NCBI GenBank assembly: GCA_963754535.1
Contig: CAVWGG010000040.1
Coordinates: 1-64,000 of the forward strand
Direction of reading: 5' to 3'
Length of the DNA stretch: 64,000 nt
Origin: RPQJ01 sp963754535
GTDB taxonomy: Bacteria > Pseudomonadota > Gammaproteobacteria > Steroidobacterales > Steroidobacteraceae
Shown: in pieces, positions 8,508 to 16,681 of the stretch
How the letters are laid out: each line of letters begins with the position of its first letter
How positions within the stretch are numbered: position 1 is the first letter of the stretch
The notes under the pieces: generated by a model
The model's input: the letters and a program-made list of their open reading frames with translations, nothing else
Databases searched by the model: none
Told to the model about the DNA's origin: nothing
Translations under genes and position numbers: made by a program

Positions 8508-8723
8508 TCAGTGACGGAACGTCACCGCTTGCAGCGCGTCTTGATACCGGAGGGCGCGACGTTGCGCTAGCCGAATTGCGTCGTCCTGCACGGCGGGCGC
8601 CTGCGGCTGGGTGGTCAGATTGAGAGCGACTTCAATGATCCAGACATGGGTGATGGCTTGTGCCCGCCGACGCCAGCAGGAACAGCAGACAGGCAGCATC
8701 GTGGGTGGGGTGTAGGCATGCAC
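8508..8723 (-). CDS. Possible small protein of unknown function
   Basis: A 71-codon frame (GTG at 8723, or ATG at 8699) ending at 8508. The second half (EVALNLTTQPQAPAVQDD, then a basic-acidic helix to TFRH) has a normal amino-acid mix. Its main support is that a strong terminator in the same direction follows it at once. No family was recognised and there is no clear Shine-Dalgarno. If real, it is divergent from the AraC-type gene, whose start would then lie nearer 8802. Confidence 0.3.
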   Translation of the reverse strand: MHAYTPPTMLPVCCSCWRRRAQAITHVWIIEVALNLTTQPQAPAVQDDAIRLAQRRALRYQDALQAVTFRH

Positions 8724-9746
8724 AGCGCTGGCGCAAGATCGACGCGCTCGATCCAGGAGTCACTTGCACCCGATCCGGTCGGGCGCGGGGACAACCCCGA
8801 CGTGGCTGCAATCCAGTTCCGGTCGTGGGATCTCGACGAGACGCGTGCGTTTCTCAAACCCAGGTACGGCGATCACTCCCGCATCCATCACGGCAGGGAC
8901 CAGTTCAGCTTCGCATTTCGGGCAATGGCCTCGTCCCGTGTCGTGGTGGGGATTACCCAGCTGAGCTCCCGCCAGACCATTCGAGCGGCGGTGCAGGCCC
9001 CGACGCTGTTCCTGTCCAGGACGCCGGGCAAGACATACAACGTCGGCCGCAAGGTTTTCGAAAGTGAACCGCGCAAAGCGATGTTGCTGGCTCCAGGCCA
9101 CGAATACTCTCTCCTGCACGCAAATCGCTCGGACAGTCTCGGACTGCGCGTCGACGGCGACCTGCTGCACGAGCAGATCGCTGCGCGCCTGACGGGACGC
9201 AGTCGGCATTGGCTGCTGCAATCCATTGAGATTCCGATGGACGAACGGCGGCAGGCTGCGCTGCGCGACATTCACGCGCGGATGACTGCGGCATCGATGC
9301 GCGATGATGCATGGGGCGCCTACGGTGACGTCGCCGCCTTCGAGCGTGAGGTCGCCTCTTTGATAGCCGGTTTCGTCATCGAGCAGTCAGGCGCCAAGCC
9401 TGCGGTGGCTGGAACCCTTGGGCGAGTCGATCGGGTTGAGCGATGGGTGGACACACACATCAGCGAGGAAATCTCACTCGACCGGTTGTGCAAAGTGGCG
9501 GGAGTCGGCTGGCGCCCGCTGCAGAAAGCGTTCCTCGCGGTGAAGGGCCAGTCGCCACTCGAGTTCGTGGCGTCGCGCCGCCTTGCGGCGGTTCATGCCA
9601 GGCTCAGACAAGCCGCGGACGATGTCATGGTCTCCCGCGTCGCCATGGACCTTGGGTTTTCGCATCTGGGCCGGTTTGCAGCGAATTACCGCAGCATTTA
9701 TGGCGAGTCGCCTTCCGACACCGTTCGGGCCGCAAAGCGAAAATAG
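8718..9746 (+). CDS. AraC family transcriptional regulator
   Basis: The C-terminus holds an AraC-type domain: RWVDTHISEEISLDRLCKVAGVGWRPLQKAF, then VSRVAMDLGFSHLGRFAANYRSIYGESPSDTVRAAK. The N-terminal 200 residues are a sensor region resembling the AraC 'cupin-like' activators that open with QFRSWDLDETRAF. The start is uncertain: ATG 8718 is used here, a GTG at 8802 puts the conserved part right at the N-terminus, and a GTG or ATG near 8646 is also open. No target is evident; the next plus-strand gene is 700 bases away. Confidence 0.82.
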   Translation: MHSAGARSTRSIQESLAPDPVGRGDNPDVAAIQFRSWDLDETRAFLKPRYGDHSRIHHGRDQFSFAFRAMASSRVVVGITQLSSRQTIRAAVQAPTLFLSRTPGKTYNVGRKVFESEPRKAMLLAPGHEYSLLHANRSDSLGLRVDGDLLHEQIAARLTGRSRHWLLQSIEIPMDERRQAALRDIHARMTAASMRDDAWGAYGDVAAFEREVASLIAGFVIEQSGAKPAVAGTLGRVDRVERWVDTHISEEISLDRLCKVAGVGWRPLQKAFLAVKGQSPLEFVASRRLAAVHARLRQAADDVMVSRVAMDLGFSHLGRFAANYRSIYGESPSDTVRAAKRK

Positions 9747-9786
9747 CCCCGTCGAATCTGCCAGCCGCCCTGGCCAGGTTGCTGCT

Positions 9787-10023
9787 TCAGGGTGCATTCC
9801 GGTTCCGGGCGAAGTCGCGCGCAATGCGGTGCCAGCTGGTGTTCGACACCGCGAGCGAGCGCACCTGGGCGCGGCTTGCCGTTCCATCCTCCAGGCCACT
9901 GGCCCGGACCTGGCCCTCGCCCGGCGTCGCGGTCCAGTCCCCGTTTGCGGCAGAGCACGAACGATCCTGGACCGTGCGTTCAAGACCTACGCGACGACGC
10001 GTGTTCAGCATCCAGCTAAGCAT
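9787..10023 (-). CDS. Possible small protein, overlaps upstream small frame
   Basis: A 78-codon minus-strand frame starting MLSWMLNTRRR, whose ATG overlaps the stop of the small frame at 10016-10198 by eight bases, the pattern of a coupled pair. The middle (NGDWTATPGEG, then SGLEDGTASRAQVRSLAVSNTSWHRIARDF) reads like protein. I recognise no family. It lies in a 700-base stretch between the AraC gene and the DMT transporter where no other gene is convincing. Confidence 0.25.
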   Translation of the reverse strand: MLSWMLNTRRRVGLERTVQDRSCSAANGDWTATPGEGQVRASGLEDGTASRAQVRSLAVSNTSWHRIARDFARNRNAP

Positions 10024-10198
10024 TGCGGAAGTCCTCGAACATCTGCAGGACGAAGAGCAGGCCCGTGGCCAGCAGGGCAGTGGCACTGAACAAAGCGATG
10101 AACGAGGACAAGACATTCTCCAGCAAGCTGAGTGACGCCGGCGGCCCGCGAGCGGGACGATCGGACGGCGACGCGCGCCTGCAGGCGCGCGACGACAA
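10016..10198 (-). CDS. Possible small single-helix membrane protein
   Basis: A 60-codon frame whose last 38 residues form one clear membrane helix (SSFIALFSATALLATGLLFVLQMF) between charged ends. The first 20 residues are Arg/Pro/Ser-rich, so the true start may be a later TTG near 10130. The helix is the only support; the strand and the pairing with the following frame are suggestive. Low certainty. Confidence 0.25.
   Translation of the reverse strand: MSSRACRRASPSDRPARGPPASLSLLENVLSSFIALFSATALLATGLLFVLQMFEDFRNA
10172..10191. repeat. 20-base perfect palindrome
   Basis: CGCGCGCC-TGCA-GGCGCGCG is perfectly self-complementary over 20 bases and is followed by an A/T-rich run (AAATTAAAAAATTAATG). 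It sits in the gene-poor stretch 9747-10445. It has no T-tract on either side, so it is not an ordinary terminator; an operator or a cruciform-forming site are alternatives. Confidence 0.45.
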
Positions 10199-10356
10199 AT
10201 TAAAAAATTAATGCCCGTGCTTCGCAGCCGACGATGCGTTGCGTGCACGACGAGATTCAGGCGACAGGCGCAGAGGCCCGAAAAGAGACGGCGCGGTGAG
10301 ACCGGCTGACCGTCAATGCTGAACAGCGACGTGAAGTATACCCGATCTAAGTCGAT

Positions 10357-10375
10357 AATGCTGCTTCGCAGCATT
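10357..10375 (+). other. Short perfect hairpin upstream of the DMT gene
   Basis: AATGCTGC-TTC-GCAGCATT forms an 8-base-pair stem 70 bases before the DMT start and lies between two copies of GTCGATA. It may be part of a leader or operator, but nothing decides between them. Confidence 0.3.
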
Positions 10376-10445
10376 CCGGCGGTCTTGTCGATATCCGCTA
10401 GACTTCTGGCAATGCCGGTGCGTTCCTCGCAGCGCATAGAACACG

Positions 10446-11324
10446 ATGCACCGACTCAAGAACTGGCAGCTGTTTGCGATTTGCGTGCTCACGTGGGGCA
10501 CGACCTGGTTTGCGATCACGTTCCAGATCGGGCACGTCGTGCCCGAAGTCGGCGTGGCCATGCGCTTTGCGCTGGCCGGCGCCGTGATCCTCGGCCTGTG
10601 CGTAATGCGACAGGAAAGCCTGCGCTTCACGCCGGCCCAGCACTCTATTTTCGCGTTGCAGGGCAGCTTCATGTACGGCGTGTCGTACGTCTGCGTCTAT
10701 CACGCGGAACTGCACCTGGTGTCGGGACTGGTGGCGGTGGGGTATTCCGCTTCGCCGCTCGTGGCAGGTCTCGGCGCGCGCGCGCTGTTCGGCGTCAGCC
10801 TGAGGCCGCGCTTCATCCTCGGTGGCCTGCTCGGCATTGCCGGCGTCGCGCTGATCTTCTGGCCTGAGTTCGCAAGAACCACCGGCGACCGGAACACGCT
10901 GCTCGGAGCGTTGTTCACCGTGGGGTCAGTCTTGTTGTCCACGGTTGGCAGCCTGACGGCCAGCCGTAATCGTTCTCGTGGCCTGCCGTTCTGGCCGGCG
11001 CTTGGGTTCGGCATGCTTTACGGGGCTGCCGCGTCTGCGTTGATTGCAATGACGCAGGGCCAGAGCTTCGCGCCCCCGGCCATCGCATCCTGGTGGCTTT
11101 CCCTGTTCTACCTGGCCCTCGCAGGGTCCGTGCTGACGTTCGCCTGCTTCCTCACGTTGCAGGAGCGCATCGGACCGGGCCCCACCGGCACCATCGGCGT
11201 CATGACGCCGCTCCTGGCGCTGGTGGTATCGATGGCCTTCGAAGGCTTCCACCCGGACGTCCTGACATTCGCCGGTGCAGCGCTCGCCGTGGGCGGCAAC
11301 GTGCTGATGTTGCGGCGGACCTGA
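10446..11324 (+). CDS. EamA/DMT superfamily transporter
   Basis: A 292-residue inner-membrane protein with about ten hydrophobic helices in two halves, the two-EamA layout of drug/metabolite exporters. It starts MHRLKNWQLFAICVLTWGTTWFAI, where the W-G-T-x-W motif after the first helix is typical, and the second half repeats the pattern (GPTGTIGVMTPLLALVVSMAFEGF). It probably exports a metabolite or amino acid; the substrate is unknown. A hairpin (10357-10375) lies upstream. Confidence 0.9.
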   Translation: MHRLKNWQLFAICVLTWGTTWFAITFQIGHVVPEVGVAMRFALAGAVILGLCVMRQESLRFTPAQHSIFALQGSFMYGVSYVCVYHAELHLVSGLVAVGYSASPLVAGLGARALFGVSLRPRFILGGLLGIAGVALIFWPEFARTTGDRNTLLGALFTVGSVLLSTVGSLTASRNRSRGLPFWPALGFGMLYGAAASALIAMTQGQSFAPPAIASWWLSLFYLALAGSVLTFACFLTLQERIGPGPTGTIGVMTPLLALVVSMAFEGFHPDVLTFAGAALAVGGNVLMLRRT

Positions 11325-11336
11325 CCCGCGTTCGAA

Positions 11337-12881
11337 TCAGATCATCGCTTCGATCAGGCGTGGTCCACGATGCCTGAGCGCCGAGGAGTACTGCGCCGCG
11401 AATTCCTCGCACGTCGTCGCACGGCTGGCCTCGACGCCGAGGCCTTCCGCGATCTTCGTCCAGTTCATTTCCGGGTTGTGCAGGTCGAGCATCGACATCG
11501 CGACCGGACCGCTGCCGGTCGCGCCGACACGCCCGAGTTCGATGTTGAGAATCGCGTACGAGCGGTTGGCGTAGATCACGACCAGGACGTCGAGCTTTTC
11601 GCGCGCCATCGTCCAGAGCGCCTGCATCGTGTACGCCGCGCCGCCGTCGCCATGCGGACAGATCACCTTCCTGTCCGGTGCGGCGATAGCCGCGCCGACA
11701 GCCAGGGGCAGGCCCTGTCCAATCGAGCCGCCGGTCAATGGCAGGTGCGTGTGCGGCCGGGCCCGCGCCATCGTGGACAACAGCGGGAACGATGCGGTCG
11801 CGGACTCATCGGCAAGGATGACGTTGTCGGGCGTCATCGCCGCAATCACCTGCGCAACTCCGAGTGCGGTCAGCGCGCCGCTCGGCAGTTCCGGTAGTTG
11901 CAGCGGAATCCGCACGGGGGAGCGTGCGGGCGCGCCCAGCGCATCGGCCAGGGCCGCGAGAGCCTGCGCACCATCCTGGTGAGCATGCGCGAGGTAGCTG
12001 AGGTGTGAACCCTCGGGTGCGCACCAGCTGGGCTTGCCGGGATACGCGAAGAACGACACTGGCGGCTTGGCGCCGACGAAGATGATCTGCTCGAAGTCCT
12101 TCAGGAAATCGACGATCTGTTCGGCGAAGTAGGGAATGCGTTCCACTGGCACGCGACCTGCACCCAGTTCGGCATGCGGCGCGAACGTGTCGCAAAGCAG
12201 TCGCGCCCCCGTCTTTGCCTGCACTCGACCGGCAGATTCGAGGCCCGCGCCGTGGAGCGCCGTGCCGCGCAACAGCAGCGCGGTCTTCTTGCCGTTCGAC
12301 AGCAGTCTGGCCGCCGCATCGATGGCATCCTGGCTCACGGGCGTCGGCAGCAGGTCCGGCAGTTTCTGCTCGGCACGCTGGGCTTCGTTCCAGGCGGTGT
12401 CGGCCGGGAGGATCAGCGTCGAAACGCAACCGGGCGCCGCGCGTGCGGCCTGGACGGCCCGCGCAGCATCCGACGCCACTGCGTCGGCACTTTTCGATTC
12501 GTGAATCCACGCCGAGACGGGCCGCGCGAAGCCGACGATGTCGGAGGTCAGCGGCGCGTCGTACTGCAGGTGGTAGGTGGCGTGGTCGCCGACGATATTC
12601 ACCAGTGGCGTGCTGGCGCGTCGCGCGTTGTGCAGGTTCGCGAGGCCGTTGGCCAGGCCGGGTCCCAGGTGCAGCAGCGTAGCGGCCGGCTTGCCGGCGA
12701 CACGTCCGTACCCATCGGCGGCACCCGTCACTACGCCTTCGAACAAGCACAGCACGGATCTCATCTGCGGCACCGAGTCGAGCGCGGCGACGAAATGCAT
12801 CTCGGACGTGCCGGGGTTGCCGAAGCAGACGTCGACTTCGCAATTGACCAGGGTCTGCAGCAGGGACTGTGCGCCGTTCAT
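11337..12881 (-). CDS. ThDP-dependent acetolactate synthase/benzoylformate decarboxylase-like enzyme
   Basis: A 514-residue enzyme of the thiamine diphosphate family. The N-terminal Pyr domain has the glutamate in CLFEGVVTGAADGYGR, the middle is a degenerate Rossmann domain (about 180-330), and the C-terminal PP domain has GDGGAAYTMQALWTMAREKLDVLVVIYANRSY (GDG...N Mg/ThDP motif). The closest named groups are acetolactate synthase large subunits and decarboxylases such as MdlC; the exact reaction is open. No small ALS subunit gene is adjacent, which argues against biosynthetic acetolactate synthase. It converges with the DMT transporter, with 12 bases between. Confidence 0.85.
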   Translation of the reverse strand: MNGAQSLLQTLVNCEVDVCFGNPGTSEMHFVAALDSVPQMRSVLCLFEGVVTGAADGYGRVAGKPAATLLHLGPGLANGLANLHNARRASTPLVNIVGDHATYHLQYDAPLTSDIVGFARPVSAWIHESKSADAVASDAARAVQAARAAPGCVSTLILPADTAWNEAQRAEQKLPDLLPTPVSQDAIDAAARLLSNGKKTALLLRGTALHGAGLESAGRVQAKTGARLLCDTFAPHAELGAGRVPVERIPYFAEQIVDFLKDFEQIIFVGAKPPVSFFAYPGKPSWCAPEGSHLSYLAHAHQDGAQALAALADALGAPARSPVRIPLQLPELPSGALTALGVAQVIAAMTPDNVILADESATASFPLLSTMARARPHTHLPLTGGSIGQGLPLAVGAAIAAPDRKVICPHGDGGAAYTMQALWTMAREKLDVLVVIYANRSYAILNIELGRVGATGSGPVAMSMLDLHNPEMNWTKIAEGLGVEASRATTCEEFAAQYSSALRHRGPRLIEAMI

Positions 12882-12903
12882 CGTCGTTCTCCGTGTCGGG
12901 CCG

Positions 12904-13017
12904 CTATTTTAGACCCAGTGCGAACCGGATCGCCCACGCGACGACGCCGAGTGCGGCGACGCTGCCGGCCCAGAGCGCGACGAACCAGAGCAGGCGCTGC
13001 CAGCCTTTGGGCGCCAT
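12904..13017 (-). CDS. DUF2474 small protein of a bd-type oxidase
   Basis: A 37-residue single-helix protein, MAPKGWQRLLWFVALWAGSV and so on, ending AIRFALGLK. It starts two bases after the cydB stop. Small DUF2474 proteins in this position go with cyanide-insensitive-type quinol oxidases and probably play a structural part like CydX. Its overlap-free spacing and strand put it in the cydAB operon. Confidence 0.85.
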   Translation of the reverse strand: MAPKGWQRLLWFVALWAGSVAALGVVAWAIRFALGLK

Positions 13018-13019
13018 CG

Positions 13020-14030
13020 TCAATGGTAACCGCCGCCGCCCTGTTCGATCTTGCCGCGGAACACCCAGTACGAGTACCCGGTGTACACGAGGATGATCGG
13101 GATCAGAAAAGCGGCGCCCGCGAGCAGGAACCCGAGGCTCGACGGCGGCGCGGCTGCTTCCCACAGCGTGACCGACGTCGGCACCAGGTAGGGGAAGAAG
13201 CTGATCAGCAGCCCGACGAAGCACAGGACGAACAACGCCAGCGACGCGAGGAAGGGGCTCAGTTCCTGCCGCCGTCGCAGGCCGTTGAAAAGGACGTACG
13301 CGGCAAGGGCGACCAGAGCCGGAACCGGCGCCACGAACAGTATCCGCGGCCACGAGAACCAGCGCTGCATGAATACCTCACTGAGGAAGGGCGTCCACAG
13401 GCTGACGATCCCGATGGCGGCCAGCGTCGCTCCGGCTGCAACGGCGGCGAATCGATACGCGCGCTGCTGCGTGCGTCCCTGCGTCTTGTAGATGAGCCAG
13501 GTGGCACCGAGCAGCGCATAGCCGAACACGAGCGATACCCCCGTGAGGACGCTGAATGGCGTCAGCCAATCCCACCAGCCGCCGGCATAGGCGCGGCCCG
13601 CCACTGGAATTCCCTGCACCAGCGCGCCGAGCGCGATTCCCTGGGCAAACGCAGCCATCGTGGATCCGGCGGCGAATGCGCCATCCCACAGGAACTTGCC
13701 GCGCCGTGTTTTCCAGCGGAACTCAAAAGCCACCCCGCGGAAGACGAGGCTGAGCAGCAACACGATCACCGGCGCATACAGCGCGGGCATGATGATCGCG
13801 TAGGCCAGCGGGAAGACAGCGAACAGGCCGCCGCCTCCGAGCACGAGCCACGTCTCGTTGCCGTCCCACACCGGCGCGACGGAGTTCATCATCTCGTCGC
13901 GCTGCTTCTCCTCCGGCATGAAGGGAAACAGGATGCCGACGCCGAGGTCGAAGCCGTCGAGCACGACGTAAGCCAGCACCGCGAAGGCGAGGAGCCCTGC
14001 CCAGATCAGCGCGAGATCAAGGTGCATCAT
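13020..14030 (-). CDS. cydB: Cytochrome bd-type quinol oxidase subunit II
   Basis: A 336-residue membrane protein with the CydB opening (LIWAGLLAFAVLAYVVLDGFDLGVGIL) and the conserved NSVAPVWDGNETWLVLGGGGLFAVFP. It has eight or more helices and normal length. It is the second subunit of the terminal oxidase that reduces oxygen with quinol. Its ATG overlaps the cydA stop (ATGA). Together with the short Q-loop of the partner and the DUF2474 peptide, this looks like the cyanide-insensitive (CioB) branch. Confidence 0.93.
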   Translation of the reverse strand: MMHLDLALIWAGLLAFAVLAYVVLDGFDLGVGILFPFMPEEKQRDEMMNSVAPVWDGNETWLVLGGGGLFAVFPLAYAIIMPALYAPVIVLLLSLVFRGVAFEFRWKTRRGKFLWDGAFAAGSTMAAFAQGIALGALVQGIPVAGRAYAGGWWDWLTPFSVLTGVSLVFGYALLGATWLIYKTQGRTQQRAYRFAAVAAGATLAAIGIVSLWTPFLSEVFMQRWFSWPRILFVAPVPALVALAAYVLFNGLRRRQELSPFLASLALFVLCFVGLLISFFPYLVPTSVTLWEAAAPPSSLGFLLAGAAFLIPIILVYTGYSYWVFRGKIEQGGGGYH

Positions 14031-15340
14031 GCGCGCGGCTCCTTGCTCATCAGGCGCAGCATGTAGAACGCACCGGCACCGAAGACTGCAAAGTACACGA
14101 CTGCAAATGCGGCTAGCGAAGCGCCCACTGCCGCGGCATCGATCGACGATGCGCTATCCGCGGTTCGCAGCAATCCGTACACGGTGTAAGGCTGCCGGCC
14201 GACCTCGGTGGTGATCCAGCCTGCGATCACGGCGACGATGCCGATGGGGCTCAAGGCGACGGACGTGCGCAGCAGCCACGGCTGGTCGTACAGGCGTCGT
14301 CGCGCCCGCAGCGCCAGACTCCATGCTCCGACCGCGATCATCGCGAGCCCGGCCCCGACCATCACGCGAAAGCTCCAGAAGACGATGGCCGCGTTCGGGC
14401 GATCCTCGCGCCGCCATTCCTTGAGTCCGCGCACGGTGCCATTCCAGTCGTGGGTGAGGATCAGGCTGCCAAGCTTCGGCACCTCGATTGCGTACCGTGT
14501 CCGCTCCTGCTCCATGTCCGGCCAGCCGAACAGGATCAGCGGCGCGCCCGCGCGCGTCTCGAAGTGACCTTCCATCGCCGCGACCTTGGCGGGCTGGTGT
14601 TCCAGCGTGTTGAGCCCATGGAGGTCACCGGCGACGATCTGCAACGGCGCGACGATCGCGGCCATCCACATCGCCATCGAGAACATGATGCGCGAAGCCG
14701 GCAGCGTCGAATCACGCAGCAGGTGAAAGGCACCCGCGCCACCGACGATGAACGCCGTGCTGAGGTACGCGGCCAGCAGCATGTGCACGAGCCGGTAGGG
14801 GAACGACGGGTTGAAGATGATCGCGACCCAGTCCGCCGGGACGAACTGGCCGACGTCGTTGATCGCGTAACCGGCCGGCGTCTGCATCCAGCTGTTGACC
14901 GAGAGAATCCAGAACGCGGATATGAACGTACCGAGCGCGACCATCAGCGTCGCCAGGAAGTGCAGTCGTGGCCCCACGCGCGACAGGCCGAACAGCATGA
15001 CGCCGAGGAATCCCGCTTCAAGGAAGAAGGCGGTCAGCACCTCGTAACCCATCAACGGCCCGATGACCGGGCCGGCCTTGTCGGAGAACACGCTCCAGTT
15101 GGTGCCGAACTGGTAGCTCATGACGATGCCGGAGACGACGCCCATGCCGAACGCCACTGCGAAGATCTTCTTCCAGTAATTGAAGAGGTCGAGGAAGACG
15201 ACGCGGCCGGTGAAGAGCCAGAGGCCTTCGAGCACGGCGAGGTAACTGGCCAGCCCGATCGAGATCGCCGGGAAGATGATGTGGAAGCTGACCGTGAAGG
15301 CGAATTGCAGCCGCGCAAGTGTCAGTGCATCGATGTCCAT
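14027..15340 (-). CDS. cydA: Cytochrome bd-type quinol oxidase subunit I
   Basis: A 437-residue membrane protein starting MDIDALTLARLQFAFTVSFHIIFPAISIG, where the early His binds haem. It has the conserved GRQPYTVYGLLRTADS and the quinol-site start GWPDMEQERTRYAIEVPKLGSL. The Q-loop after that is short, as in cyanide-insensitive oxidases (CioA) and unlike E. coli CydA. First gene of the cydA-cydB-DUF2474 operon. ATG 15340 is preferred over an upstream in-frame start because it gives the family N-terminus. Confidence 0.93.
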   Translation of the reverse strand: MDIDALTLARLQFAFTVSFHIIFPAISIGLASYLAVLEGLWLFTGRVVFLDLFNYWKKIFAVAFGMGVVSGIVMSYQFGTNWSVFSDKAGPVIGPLMGYEVLTAFFLEAGFLGVMLFGLSRVGPRLHFLATLMVALGTFISAFWILSVNSWMQTPAGYAINDVGQFVPADWVAIIFNPSFPYRLVHMLLAAYLSTAFIVGGAGAFHLLRDSTLPASRIMFSMAMWMAAIVAPLQIVAGDLHGLNTLEHQPAKVAAMEGHFETRAGAPLILFGWPDMEQERTRYAIEVPKLGSLILTHDWNGTVRGLKEWRREDRPNAAIVFWSFRVMVGAGLAMIAVGAWSLALRARRRLYDQPWLLRTSVALSPIGIVAVIAGWITTEVGRQPYTVYGLLRTADSASSIDAAAVGASLAAFAVVYFAVFGAGAFYMLRLMSKEPRA

Positions 15341-15430
15341 TGTCCGTCCACGGTCCTGCCTGCGTGGGGCAAGACTAGCCTCTTGGCCGCCAGCTGTCCC
15401 GGACATTCCGGACCGTGAGGCATCCGCTAA

Positions 15431-15676
15431 TCAGGCGCGCAATCCGGCAAGCGCCTGCAGCAGGGCGGGCCCGCTCGCGGGTTTGAACAGGACTGACATT
15501 CCCGACTCGTGCACGCGCTGCAGGCGCACCGGCGACGTTTCTCCCGTCACCAGCAGTACCGGCAGCGGAACCGGTCGGCGGGATCGCAGGCGCAGTGCAG
15601 CGTCGAGACCGTCGACGCCGTCGGCCAGAAGGAAGTCACGCATCAGCGCGTCGCGCCCTTGTGCGCGTCCCGGCAT
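15431..15676 (-). pseudogene. Remnant of a response-regulator receiver domain
   Basis: About 80 codons encode the second half of a receiver domain: MRDFLLADGVDGLDAALRLR (the Asp after Arg may be the phospho-acceptor), PVLLVTGETSP (the conserved Thr), and SVLFKPASGPALLQALAGL (the conserved Lys). The N-terminal third and any output or kinase domain are missing, because the 6-phosphogluconate dehydrogenase gene starts just beyond. It resembles the tail of a hybrid histidine kinase and is probably a non-functional leftover of a rearrangement. Confidence 0.6.
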
Positions 15677-15723
15677 CGCGCGACCATCGATCGCCCCCGC
15701 CGGGCTGCAGTGGATCGGAACGC

Positions 15724-16638
15724 ATGAACCTCACGCTGGGAATGATTGGTCTGGGTCGGATGGGCGGCAACATGAGCCGTCGCATCGCGCGTGCAGGCCA
15801 TGTGGTGATTGCCTGGGACCGCGCGGCCGAGGCGCGGGCGGCATTGGCCGGCGAGCCGCGCCTGGTTGCGGTGGTCACGCTGGAAGAGCTCGTGGCGAAC
15901 CTGCCATCGCCGAAGATCGTCTGGCTGATGTTGCCCGCCGGAGCGCCCACGGACGAGACCCTGCAACGGCTCGTGCCGCTGTTGTCGCCGGGCGATGTCG
16001 TCGTCGACGGTGCCAACGCGATGTACAAGGACAGCCAGCGTCATGCGGCGGCGCTGGCTGAACGCGGACTGCTGTTCGTCGATGCCGGCGTGTCGGGAGG
16101 TGTGTGGGGCCTGGAGAACGGGTACGGCCTGATGGTGGGCGGCGACGTTGCAGCCGTGCGCGCGATCGAACCCGTGCTGCGCGCGCTGGCCCCGGCAGAA
16201 GACCGCGGCTGGGTACATTGCGGGCCAGCCGGCGCCGGGCACTTCACCAAGATGGTCCACAACGGCATCGAGTACGGAATGATGCAGGCCTACGCCGAAG
16301 GGCTCGCGTTGATGCGTGCCAAGAGCGAGTTTGCGCTCGACCTGCCACAGATCACGGAAGCCTGGCGACATGGCACGGTGATCCGGTCGTGGCTGCTGGA
16401 CCTGACCGCCGAGTTCCTGGCGCACGATGCGACACTCGAGTCGACGGCACCGTTCGTCGCGGATTCCGGGGAAGGCCGCTGGACGGCCATCGAGTCCATC
16501 GAACTCGGTGTGCCGACGCCCGTGATGACGCTCTCGTTGATGGAGCGCTTCGCGAGCCAGGGCAAGGGCGATTTCACCGACCGATTGCTGGCGCGAATGC
16601 GCCAGGCTTTCGGCGGGCACGCGGTGAAGACGAAGTAA
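15724..16638 (+). CDS. gnd: 6-phosphogluconate dehydrogenase, decarboxylating (short form)
   Basis: A 304-residue NAD(P)-dependent enzyme. The Rossmann motif GMIGLGRMGGNMSRR is at the N-terminus, then DGANAMYKDS, the substrate-binding VDAGVSGGVWGLENGYGLMVGG and the catalytic GAGHFTKMVHNGIEYGMMQAYAE (Lys and downstream His/Asn). At about 300 residues it is the short bacterial form, often NAD-preferring, not the 470-residue E. coli type. It oxidises 6-phosphogluconate to ribulose 5-phosphate. It faces zwf, with 43 bases between the two stops, so both oxidative pentose-phosphate dehydrogenases are adjacent. Confidence 0.92.
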   Translation: MNLTLGMIGLGRMGGNMSRRIARAGHVVIAWDRAAEARAALAGEPRLVAVVTLEELVANLPSPKIVWLMLPAGAPTDETLQRLVPLLSPGDVVVDGANAMYKDSQRHAAALAERGLLFVDAGVSGGVWGLENGYGLMVGGDVAAVRAIEPVLRALAPAEDRGWVHCGPAGAGHFTKMVHNGIEYGMMQAYAEGLALMRAKSEFALDLPQITEAWRHGTVIRSWLLDLTAEFLAHDATLESTAPFVADSGEGRWTAIESIELGVPTPVMTLSLMERFASQGKGDFTDRLLARMRQAFGGHAVKTK

Positions 16639-16681
16639 CGGGCGACTTAGCCGGAACGCCCGGCGCCGAGGGTTCGGCTGG

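Noticed and set aside
12174..14066. A 630-codon plus-strand frame opposite the ThDP enzyme and cydB
   Set aside because: Its composition (Arg, Gln, His, Glu) is that of an antisense shadow and the opposite strand has well-defined family motifs.
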